From positions 1 through 36,203 of the forward strand of contig JBQTIQ010000066.1 in assembly GCA_052387955.1 (NCBI GenBank): a DNA stretch of 36,203 bases. Direction: 5' to 3'. How positions within the stretch are numbered: position 1 is the first letter of the stretch; each line of letters starts with the position of its first letter. Positions 24,731 through 31,842 of the stretch are shown here, one piece after another. The position numbers and the translations under genes were made by a program. The notes beneath the pieces are model-generated. The model saw only the letters and a program-made list of their open reading frames with translations. It had not been told where the DNA came from and searched no databases. Source of the stretch: JBQTIQ01 sp052387955. Lineage in GTDB: Bacteria > Actinomycetota > Acidimicrobiia > Acidimicrobiales > JACDCH01.

Positions 24731-25741
24731 ATGGCCAACCAGGGACCCACGACCCAAGAGGCGGCGTTGCTCGAGCGGGCCCTGTTCGAGATCAAGAAAG
24801 TGATCGTCGGGCAGGACCGGGTCATCGAACGGTTGCTGGTCTGCCTCCTCGCTCGGGGCCACTGCCTGCTCGAGGGCGTGCCCGGCCTGGCCAAGACGCT
24901 GGCGGTCGAGACGCTGGCCGGCGTCGCCGGCGGTCGGTTCGTGCGCATCCAGTTCACCCCCGACCTGTTGCCGGCCGACATCGTCGGCACGCGCATCTAC
25001 CGGGCGTCGCAGGAGACCTTCGACGTCGAGAAGGGACCGGTATTCGCCAACTTCGTGCTCGCCGATGAGATCAACCGGGCGCCGGCCAAGGTCCAGTCCG
25101 CCCTGCTCGAGGTGATGGCCGAGCACCACGTGTCGATCGGCGGCGAGACCTTCCCGGTACCCGAGCCCTTCCTTGTGCTGGCCACCCAGAACCCGATCGA
25201 GAACGAAGGTGTCTACCCGCTCCCCGAGGCACAACGCGACCGGTTCCTGATGAAGGTGGTCGTCGACTACCCGACGCCAGGCGAGGAGCTCGAGATCGTC
25301 CAGCGCATGGGGGTCGACCCGCCCCGCGCCGCCGAGGTCCTGTCCGTCGGCGACCTGGTCTCCTTGCAGCGCTCGGCTGACCGGACCTACTGCGACCGCT
25401 CGGTGGTCGAGTACGCCGTCAACCTGGTGCTCGCCACCCGGGAACCGGCCCGGTTCGGCCTGGGCGACCTGACGCCGCTGGTCGCGTTCGGGGCCAGCCC
25501 CCGGGCGTCTCTCGGCCTGGTGGCCGCGGGCCGCGCCCTGGCGGTCATGCGGGGTCGCGGCTACGTCCTGCCCCAGGATGTGTTCGACTGCGCCCCCGAC
25601 ATCCTGCGCCACCGGCTGGTGCTGACCTACGAGGCCTTGGCCCGCGAGCTGACCCCCGACCACCTCGTGGCCCGGGTGCTTTCCACCGTGCCCGCCCCCC
25701 GAGTGGCGCCGTCCCAGGACGAGGCCCTGGCCCCGATATGA
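24731..25741 (+). CDS. MoxR-family AAA+ ATPase
   Basis: A 336-aa MoxR-type AAA+ chaperone: IVGQDRVIERLL, Walker A EGVPGLAKT (48-56), the FTPDLLPADIVGT segment, Walker B FVLADEINRAP, sensor ATQNPIENEGVYPLPEAQRDRF and the C-terminal lid domain. MoxR proteins mature or activate partner complexes together with VWA-domain proteins. The ATG at 24731 has GAAGGA six nt upstream; the open frame further upstream is repeat sequence. The stop overlaps the next gene start as ATGA. It is the first gene of a moxR-DUF58-VWA operon like Mycobacterium Rv1479-Rv1481. Confidence 0.95.
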   Translation: MANQGPTTQEAALLERALFEIKKVIVGQDRVIERLLVCLLARGHCLLEGVPGLAKTLAVETLAGVAGGRFVRIQFTPDLLPADIVGTRIYRASQETFDVEKGPVFANFVLADEINRAPAKVQSALLEVMAEHHVSIGGETFPVPEPFLVLATQNPIENEGVYPLPEAQRDRFLMKVVVDYPTPGEELEIVQRMGVDPPRAAEVLSVGDLVSLQRSADRTYCDRSVVEYAVNLVLATREPARFGLGDLTPLVAFGASPRASLGLVAAGRALAVMRGRGYVLPQDVFDCAPDILRHRLVLTYEALARELTPDHLVARVLSTVPAPRVAPSQDEALAPI

Positions 25742-26853
25742 CCGGCACGCCACCAGCCGAGGAGGCGCCGAAGCCAGACTCGAAAAGCAGGTCTTCGTCG
25801 CGGCCGCCAGGCCGCCGGCGACAATCTGCGGAAGCAGGAGCGAAGCGAAGCCAGCAGCCGGCCGGGCACTCGGAAGGGCCGCTGCGACCCCCGCAGCCGG
25901 ACCACCGCTCTGCCGGCGCGGTGCTGCGCCGGCTCGAGCTCACCGTCACCCACAAGCTGGACGGGCTGCTCCAAGGCGACCACCGTGGCTTCGTCCCCGG
26001 CCACGGGTCGGAGCTGGGCGAGACCCGGGAGTACCAGCCCGGCGACGACGTACGCCGTATCGACTGGAACGTGACGGCCCGCACCACCGTGGCCCACGTA
26101 CGGGAGACGGTCGCCGATCGCGAGCTCGAGACATGGCTGGTGGTCGACCAGTCGGCCAGCCTCGACTTCGGCACCGCCGGCTGCGAAAAGCGCGACCTGG
26201 TCATCGCCGCCGCCGCCGCCGTCGGCTTCCTCACCGCCCGGGCCGGCAACCGCATCGGGGCCGTGCTGTTGCAGGCCGGGACCGCACCGGTGGTCGTGCC
26301 GGCCCGGACGGGCCGGGCTCACGTGCAGGCGGTGCTGCACCGCGTCATCGACTTCCCCCGCCGGGACGGCGCCGGCGCCACCGACCTGGGCGCCGGGATC
26401 GACCGTCTGGCGGCGGTGTTCCGGCGACGGGGCCTGGCGGTCGTGCTCTCCGACTTCCTCGGGTCTCGTCCGGCCGGCGTCCCCCCGTCGGCGCCCAGCG
26501 CCCTGGCGCCCTGGGAGTTGCCGATGCGCCGCCTGTCGGTGCGCCACGACGTGCTCGCCGTCGAGGTGCTCGATCCCCGGGAGCTGACGCTGCCCGATGT
26601 GGGGATGCTGCACGTGATCGAGCCCGAGTCCGGGCGCGTCCGCGAGGTCGCCACCGGAGACAGCCGCCTGCGGGCCCGCTACGCCGCCGCCACCGCCGCC
26701 CAGCGGACGGCGATCGCCGCTGGCCTGCGCTCCGCCGGAGCCGACCATCTCCAACTTCGCACCGACCAGGACTGGCTGATCGACCTGGTCCGCTTCGTCG
26801 CCCTGCGGCGCCGGCGGATGGAGTTGACCCCGGCCCGTCGGGGAGCCCCATGA
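25738..26853 (+). CDS. DUF58 domain protein with repeat-derived N terminus
   Basis: The 371-aa product contains the DUF58 signature: GETREYQPGDDVRRIDWNVTART (~94-116), a VWA-like core with VVDQSASLDFG (~135-145) and a later VVLSDFLGSRP. DUF58 proteins accompany MoxR ATPases; the exact role is unknown. Residues 1-60 are low complexity. Of these, residues 22-41 are encoded by a palindromic repeat (family C, 25801-25860) also present near the right end of the window. Start (ATGA with moxR) and stop (ATGA with the following mini-ORF) are both overlapped, so translation is coupled. Confidence 0.93.
   Translation: MTGTPPAEEAPKPDSKSRSSSRPPGRRRQSAEAGAKRSQQPAGHSEGPLRPPQPDHRSAGAVLRRLELTVTHKLDGLLQGDHRGFVPGHGSELGETREYQPGDDVRRIDWNVTARTTVAHVRETVADRELETWLVVDQSASLDFGTAGCEKRDLVIAAAAAVGFLTARAGNRIGAVLLQAGTAPVVVPARTGRAHVQAVLHRVIDFPRRDGAGATDLGAGIDRLAAVFRRRGLAVVLSDFLGSRPAGVPPSAPSALAPWELPMRRLSVRHDVLAVEVLDPRELTLPDVGMLHVIEPESGRVREVATGDSRLRARYAAATAAQRTAIAAGLRSAGADHLQLRTDQDWLIDLVRFVALRRRRMELTPARRGAP
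25801..25860 (+). repeat. Family C palindromic repeat inside the DUF58 gene
   Basis: The stretch begins cggccgccaggccgccggcg, continues acaatctgcgg and ends with gaagcaggagcgaagcga-type sequence. It matches 36059-36118 at all but a few of 60 positions by eye. In the DUF58 gene it is read in frame as a basic, Arg/Ala/Gln-rich segment without breaking the ORF. A third, more degenerate copy follows at about 36135-36203. Confidence 0.75.
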
Positions 26854-26996
26854 GCGAGCTTGCCCGCGAAGCAGCCAGCCCCATGACCGAGCTTGCCCGG
26901 GAATCAGCCAGCAACGTGCGTTCCGCCCGTCGGTGGCAACGCGTGGAACCCGTTACGAGCCGTCGCGGGCCCAATCGGGGCATGGGGGACCGATGA
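26850..26996 (+). CDS. Mini-ORF of 48 aa bridging DUF58 and VWA genes, built on a tandem duplication
   Basis: The ORF starts at an ATG overlapping the DUF58 stop (ATGA) and stops with a TGA overlapping the VWA gene start (ATGA). The product begins MSELAREAASP followed by MTELARESASN, two copies of an 11-residue unit from a 33-bp tandem duplication (26850-26914), then a basic tail. No family is recognised. Either it is a real small coupling peptide, or it keeps ribosomes moving across a repeat insertion between two genes that were once adjacent. The double ATGA overlap favours translation, not necessarily function. Confidence 0.45.
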   Translation: MSELAREAASPMTELARESASNVRSARRWQRVEPVTSRRGPNRGMGDR

Positions 26997-27982
26997 GCTT
27001 CCTCTCTCCCGAAAGGCTCCTGCTGCTCACCGGCGTTGCCGCGCTGGTCCTGGTGTACGTGGCGTTGCAGTTCCGCGGGCGCCAGTACGCGGTCCGTTTC
27101 ACCAACCTGGACCTTCTCGACGCGGTCGCTCCTCGCCGCCCGGGCTGGAGGCGCCACCTGGCGGCGGCCGCATTCGGCATCGCCGTCGCCGCCCTGGTGA
27201 TCGGCTTCGCCCGGCCCACCCGCCTCGAGCAGGTCCCCCGGGAGCGGGCCACGATCATGATGGCCATCGACACGTCGTTGTCGATGGAGGCGACCGATGT
27301 TCGTCCCAACCGTCTGGAGGCGGCCCAGGTGGCGGCAAAGATCTTCCTCGACCGCCTGCCCGCGACCATCAACCTGGGCCTGGTCAGCTTCGACGGGAGC
27401 GCCCGGGTCGAGGTCCCTCCCACCCTGGACCGCGCCCAGGTGGCCCGGGCCATCGATCGTCTCCAGCTCCACGAATCGACCGCCATCGGCGAGGCGATCT
27501 TCACCTCCCTCGGCGCCATCGCCGACTTCGCCCGCGACACGGGCGGCACCCTGCCGCCCGACGACGACGGCGGCGGGGTGGGCCCGGCACCCGAGGTCCC
27601 GGGCCGCATCGTGTTGATGTCCGACGGGACCACCACCGTCGGACGCCCGGATTCACTGGCCGCCGAGGCCGCCGTCGAGGCCGGCGTGCAGGTCTCGACC
27701 ATCGCCTTCGGCACCGACGACGGCACGGTCAACATCGAGGGCCAGATCGTGCCCGTCCCGGTCGACCGCCCCGCCCTCCGGGCGGTGGCCGAGGCCACCG
27801 ACGGCCGCTTCTACGAGGCCGGGACCGGCGAACAACTGGGCGAGGTCTACGAGGACATCGGCTCGTCGATCGGCTACGAGGACAAGCCGGTCGAGATCAC
27901 CACCTGGTTCGTCGGCGCCGCGCTGGTCGCCCTCATGGCTGCCGCCGGCATGAGCCTGGCCTGGTTCAGCCGCCTGCCGTAG
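26993..27982 (+). CDS. BatA-like membrane protein with von Willebrand factor A domain
   Basis: The 329-aa product has N-terminal transmembrane segments at ~8-25 and ~58-74 and an extracytoplasmic or cytoplasmic VWA domain (~86-290). The metal-site motif is intact (AIDTSLSM, Asp93-Ser95-Ser97, with later Thr and Asp in RIVLMSDGTTT). A C-terminal membrane segment lies at ~303-325. It resembles BatA-type partners of MoxR ATPases. The ATG at 26993-26995 overlaps the preceding stop. The gene ends 24 bp from the convergent smc stop. Confidence 0.94.
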   Translation: MSFLSPERLLLLTGVAALVLVYVALQFRGRQYAVRFTNLDLLDAVAPRRPGWRRHLAAAAFGIAVAALVIGFARPTRLEQVPRERATIMMAIDTSLSMEATDVRPNRLEAAQVAAKIFLDRLPATINLGLVSFDGSARVEVPPTLDRAQVARAIDRLQLHESTAIGEAIFTSLGAIADFARDTGGTLPPDDDGGGVGPAPEVPGRIVLMSDGTTTVGRPDSLAAEAAVEAGVQVSTIAFGTDDGTVNIEGQIVPVPVDRPALRAVAEATDGRFYEAGTGEQLGEVYEDIGSSIGYEDKPVEITTWFVGAALVALMAAAGMSLAWFSRLP

Positions 27983-27983
27983 T

Positions 27984-27998
27984 GCGGGTTCGCCCCGC
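27984..27998. terminator. Short hairpin between convergent VWA and smc genes
   Basis: gcggg (27984-27988) pairs with cccgc (27994-27998) across a 5-nt loop in the 24-bp space between the two convergent stop codons. It is well placed for a bidirectional terminator, but the stem is only five pairs and no T-run follows on either strand, so intrinsic termination is doubtful. Confidence 0.3.
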
Positions 27999-28006
27999 CA
28001 GCCGTG

Positions 28007-31000
28007 TCAGCGCCGGCCGGTGGAGACCCGTTCGCTGACGACGCGGGAGGAGCCGCCAGGCTGCATGGTGACCCCGTAGAGGCAGTCGGCGGCCTCCATG
28101 GTGCGCTTCTGATGGCTCACGATGATGAGCTGGGCCTCCTGCCGGAACTCGCGCAACAGGTCGAGGAACCGGTGCAGGTTGACGTCGTCGAGGGCGGCCT
28201 CGACCTCGTCCATCACGTAGAACGGCGACGGCCGACTGCGGAACACGGCGAAGAGGAACGCCAGCGCCGTGAGGGAGCGCTCACCGCCCGACAGCAGCGA
28301 GAGCTTGCGGACGTTCTTGCCCGACGGCTTGGCCTCGATGTCGAGGCCACTGCCGAGTAGGTCGTCGGGGTCGGTGAGGACCAGCCGGCCCTGTCCTCCG
28401 GGGAACAGGGTCTCGAACAGCGACTCGAAGTTGACCGAGACGTCGGCGTAGGCCGCGGCGAAGACGGCGACGATCTCCTCGTCGACTGCCCGGATCACCT
28501 TGGCCAGCTCACGGCGGCTCGAGCGCACGTCCTCCAACTGGCCCTCCAGGAACCCATGACGTTCCTGCAGGGCCTCGAACTCCTCGAGGGCGAGGGGATT
28601 GACCGGCCCCATCAGCCGCAGCTCGCGTTCGAGCTGGCGGGCCCGGTCGGTCGGGTTCTCGCCGGCCGGGACCTCGGGGCGGGGCGCAGCCACGGCGGTG
28701 CCGGGCTCGCAGTCGAGGTCGCGGCGCAGCGCCTCGACGGCAGCGTCGAGGCGCATCCCGGACTCGGCCTCGTCGAGCTCGGCTCGTCGGGCACGCTCGC
28801 GCAGCTCCTCCAGCCGACGTTCCTCGTTGGCCCGTTGGACACGGAGCCCGTCGAGCGTGGCCGCCACCGCCCTCGCCTCTTCACTCTGGCGCCGACGGCG
28901 CTCGTGGAGCTCCGACAACGCCCCGTCGAGAGCCGTGGTGCGTTGGCTCACCGTTGCCGCCAGCCGGCCGACGGCGGTGACCTGGGCCGACAACTCGACC
29001 CGACGGCTCTCTGCCGCGTCCCGCTCGGCCACGTCGCGGGCGAGGCGGGCCTCGACCTCACCCGAACGGCGTCGCAGGTACCGACGGCGCTCGTCGAGGG
29101 CGGCGGCCCGAACCTCCACGTCGGTGCGAAGCGACGCCACCGCCGCCGCCCGTTCCTCGATCCGGTGCCGGGCGGACGCCATGAGCCGGCCGCGCTCGAC
29201 CGCCGCGGCCTCCTCGGCCTCCAGGGCCGGGAGCGTCGCCGCCAGCTCGGACAGCCGGGCGTCGCCTTGGGCGGCGCGCCGGTCGAGTTCGTCGAGGTCG
29301 GTGCGGGCGGTCTCGACATCGACGGTGGCGTCGCGCAGGTCGCGCTCGGCCCGGCCCAGGGCCTCGGCCCGATTGCGAGCGTTACGGCGGTGGTCGTCGA
29401 GGGCTCGGCCGGCGTCGGCTTCGGCCCGACGGGCGGCCTCGGACTCGGCCCGGGCCTGGCGCAGGACCGCCTCGGCGGTGCCGGCCCCGGAGGCGGCGGA
29501 CTCGGCCCGCCGTCGGGCCTCCTCGGCTGCGGCCCCCGTAGCGCCCGATGCCTCCCCGCGCACCCGCCAACCGTCGGCCCCGAAGCGGTCACCATCGCGG
29601 GTGACGATGAGCGAGCCGGGATGGGCGAGGGCGACGTCGACGGCGGCGGGCCAACCGGCCCCGACAACGATGACCGGGCCGACCAACGCGTCGAGGAGGG
29701 CCTCGACCCCGGCGTGGGGCGTCGCCGCCCGGACGTGGCCCCGGAGGCCTTCGCCGGCACCCAGCACCCGCGGCGGCGGGGGCGAGACCGCGCCCAGCGC
29801 CAGGACGGCGCCCGGCGTGTTGGCGTCATGAAGGATCTCGAGTGCGTGACGGCCGGCCTCGACCGAGGTGACCACCACCGCGGCCAGGGCCTCACCGGCA
29901 GCAGCTTCGAAGGCGGCCTCGTAGCCTTGGTCGACGTCGACGAGGTCGAGCAACGTCCCGACGACTTCGTCGATATCGGCCAGGCGTTGGGCCCCGGCCC
30001 GGGAACGGGCCGCTTCGAGGGCCTGGTCCAGAGCCTCGGCGCGGGCAGCCCAGGCCCGGCGTTCGCCGTCGGCGGCCAGGCGGCGTTCGTCGGCCTCGGC
30101 GGCCGCAGCGCGGGCGGCGGCGAGCCGGGCAGCGGCGGCGGCCAGCACCCCGACCAGGTCACCGTCGTTGTCGCCGACCGCGCTCTCGGCCCGTAACCGG
30201 TCGGTCTCGGCCCCAAGTTCGGCCCGTCTGCGCTCTCTCGTCCCGACCCGTTCGAGGGTGCGGCGGCGCTCGTCCCGGGCCGCCTCTACCCCGGTGCGCA
30301 ACGCCGCGAGCTCGCCTCGGGACTCGGCGGCACGGCCAGTGGGGGCGGCGACGGGCTCGGCCGCGGCCCGTCGTTCGAAGTCCGCCCGCTCGGCCGCCAG
30401 CGCGGCCTCAGCCGCAGCCAGGGCGTCGATCTCGGGGGCCAGCGCCGTGACTTCGTCCTCGACGCGCCCGAGTTCGGTGACGAGCGTGGCCGACTCGGCC
30501 TCGAGGGAGGCCACGAGGGCCTCGTCGATCAGCGCCGAGCGCCGGCGTTCGAGGTTGCGGCCCCGTTCGGCCAGCACCGCCGCCAGGCCCCGAGCCTTCT
30601 CCCGCAACGAATCGAACCGCACCAGGGCGTCGCTCACGTCGTGCCCGCCGAGGGCGGACAGGCGTGACTCCGTGGCCGTCACCGATTGGTCGAGGCTGAC
30701 CAGGCTCGCCTTGTTGGCGGCCTCGGCGGTCGCCAAGTCGCCCCGTTCCCCGATGGCCGCCGCCCGCCGGGCCTGCAGCGCCGCGATCTCCCGGCCGGCC
30801 AGGAACAACCGCAGCTGGGCGAGCTCGGCGGCCACGTCGCCGTGACGACGGGCTGCCTCCGCCTGGCGTCCCAACGGGCGGAGCTGGCGGCGGACTTCGC
30901 GCAACAGGTCCTGGGCCCGGATGAGGTTGCCCTCGGTCGCGGACAGGCGGCGCTCGGCCTTCTCCTTGCGCTTCCGGAACTTGAGGACGCCGGCGGCCTC

Positions 31001-31486
31001 CTCGATGATCAGCCGACGATCCTCGGGGCGGGCGTTGAGAACGGCGTCGATCTGGCCCTGGCTGACGATCACATGCTGTTGGCGGCCAACGCCGGTGTCG
31101 GAGAGCAGTTCGGTGATGTCGAGGAGCCGGCACGCCACGCCGTTGATGGCGTACTCGCTGTCGCCGCTGCGGAACAACGTCCGGGTGAGGGTGACCTCGG
31201 AGAACTCGATCGGCAGCAGCCCCGACGAGTTGTCGATGGTCAGGCCGACCTCGGCCCGGCCGAGCGGCCCACGCCCGGTGGTGCCAGCGAAGATCACGTC
31301 GTCCATCTTCTGGCTGCGCATCGTGGAGGGCGCCTGGGCGCCGAGGACCCAGCCGATGGCGTCGACCACGTTCGACTTGCCCGAGCCGTTGGGCCCCACC
31401 ACGACCGTCACGCCTGGCTCCATCTCCAGGGTGGTGGCGTCGGCGAAGGACTTGAAGCCCTTGAGGGTCAACGACTTGAGGAACAC
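28007..31486 (-). CDS. smc: Chromosome segregation ATPase SMC
   Basis: SMC forms the condensin core with ScpA/ScpB and is loaded at ParB sites to organise the chromosome. The 1159-aa product is full length. The N-terminal head has Walker A GPNGSGKSN (31-39) and the QGQID loop region. Two long coiled-coil arms flank a hinge at roughly 500-650 (IDEVVGTLLDLVDVDQGYEAAFEAAAG). The C-terminal head has signature LSGGERSL (~1065) and Walker B FYVMDEVEAALDD. It starts with GTG at 31484-31486, without an obvious Shine-Dalgarno. Upstream is not the usual rnc but a repeat array. Confidence 0.97.
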   Translation of the reverse strand: MFLKSLTLKGFKSFADATTLEMEPGVTVVVGPNGSGKSNVVDAIGWVLGAQAPSTMRSQKMDDVIFAGTTGRGPLGRAEVGLTIDNSSGLLPIEFSEVTLTRTLFRSGDSEYAINGVACRLLDITELLSDTGVGRQQHVIVSQGQIDAVLNARPEDRRLIIEEAAGVLKFRKRKEKAERRLSATEGNLIRAQDLLREVRRQLRPLGRQAEAARRHGDVAAELAQLRLFLAGREIAALQARRAAAIGERGDLATAEAANKASLVSLDQSVTATESRLSALGGHDVSDALVRFDSLREKARGLAAVLAERGRNLERRRSALIDEALVASLEAESATLVTELGRVEDEVTALAPEIDALAAAEAALAAERADFERRAAAEPVAAPTGRAAESRGELAALRTGVEAARDERRRTLERVGTRERRRAELGAETDRLRAESAVGDNDGDLVGVLAAAAARLAAARAAAAEADERRLAADGERRAWAARAEALDQALEAARSRAGAQRLADIDEVVGTLLDLVDVDQGYEAAFEAAAGEALAAVVVTSVEAGRHALEILHDANTPGAVLALGAVSPPPPRVLGAGEGLRGHVRAATPHAGVEALLDALVGPVIVVGAGWPAAVDVALAHPGSLIVTRDGDRFGADGWRVRGEASGATGAAAEEARRRAESAASGAGTAEAVLRQARAESEAARRAEADAGRALDDHRRNARNRAEALGRAERDLRDATVDVETARTDLDELDRRAAQGDARLSELAATLPALEAEEAAAVERGRLMASARHRIEERAAAVASLRTDVEVRAAALDERRRYLRRRSGEVEARLARDVAERDAAESRRVELSAQVTAVGRLAATVSQRTTALDGALSELHERRRRQSEEARAVAATLDGLRVQRANEERRLEELRERARRAELDEAESGMRLDAAVEALRRDLDCEPGTAVAAPRPEVPAGENPTDRARQLERELRLMGPVNPLALEEFEALQERHGFLEGQLEDVRSSRRELAKVIRAVDEEIVAVFAAAYADVSVNFESLFETLFPGGQGRLVLTDPDDLLGSGLDIEAKPSGKNVRKLSLLSGGERSLTALAFLFAVFRSRPSPFYVMDEVEAALDDVNLHRFLDLLREFRQEAQLIIVSHQKRTMEAADCLYGVTMQPGGSSRVVSERVSTGRR

Positions 31487-31806
31487 CGGGAGCCGACGTT
31501 AGAGGGTCCCGGCGACGGCGTCGCGGACGCACCGCCCCCCAACCACGACCCTCTCGCCGACGTGCCCTGCTAAGCAGGGCGGGCCATGACGATTTCTGCT
31601 TCGGGGGCTGCGCCCCCGGACCCCATCGTCGCCCGGCTCGCTGGCGCTCGCCCGGCCGACCGGTCACCGGCGGGGATCACGAGCGACCGTGCACCGGTGA
31701 CCTCTCACGCTCGGGGGCTGCGCCCCCGGACCCCATCGTCGGCCGGCTCGCTGGCGCTCGCTCGGCCGACCGGTCACCGGCGGGGATCTCGAGCGACGGT
31801 GCACCG
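31487..31806. promoter_or_regulatory. Divergent intergenic region between smc and the AhpD-radical SAM ORF
   Basis: This 320-bp gap holds a perfect 7-bp inverted repeat close to smc (31564-31580) and, from 31601, a tandem 110-bp repeat array that runs into the rightward ORF. The only unique sequence is 31487-31600, which should hold the smc promoter. No gene is supported here. Confidence 0.5.
31564..31580. promoter_or_regulatory. Perfect inverted repeat upstream of smc
   Basis: gccctgc-taa-gcagggc is a 7-bp perfect dyad with a 3-nt centre, 78-94 nt upstream of the smc start. It could be an operator half-site pair or an RNA hairpin. No T-run follows it. No regulator can be named. Confidence 0.35.
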
Positions 31807-31842
31807 GTGACCGCTCATGCTCGGGGGCTGCGCCCCCGGGCC
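31601..31842 (+). repeat. Tandem array of a 110-bp family A repeat (two units plus a partial third)
   Basis: Units begin with tcgggggctgcgcccccgga at 31601 and 31711 (exactly 110 bp apart), and a third begins at 31821 and stops after about 22 bp. Within units the order is gggggctgcgccccc palindrome, ccccatcgtcg, ggctcgctggcgctcgc, gaccggtcaccggcggggat, then gtgcaccggtgacc. The two full units differ at only a few positions, implying recent duplication. The apparent start of the AhpD-radical SAM ORF (31807) lies inside the second unit. Confidence 0.85.

Noticed and set aside
28556..30196. A 546-codon plus-strand open frame opposite smc
   Set aside because: It is a shadow of the SMC coiled-coil coding sequence, low in complexity and without domain signals.
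31601..31842. Possible CRISPR or attachment-site array
   Set aside because: The whole 110-bp unit is repeated with no unique spacers, and no integrase or cas gene is present.
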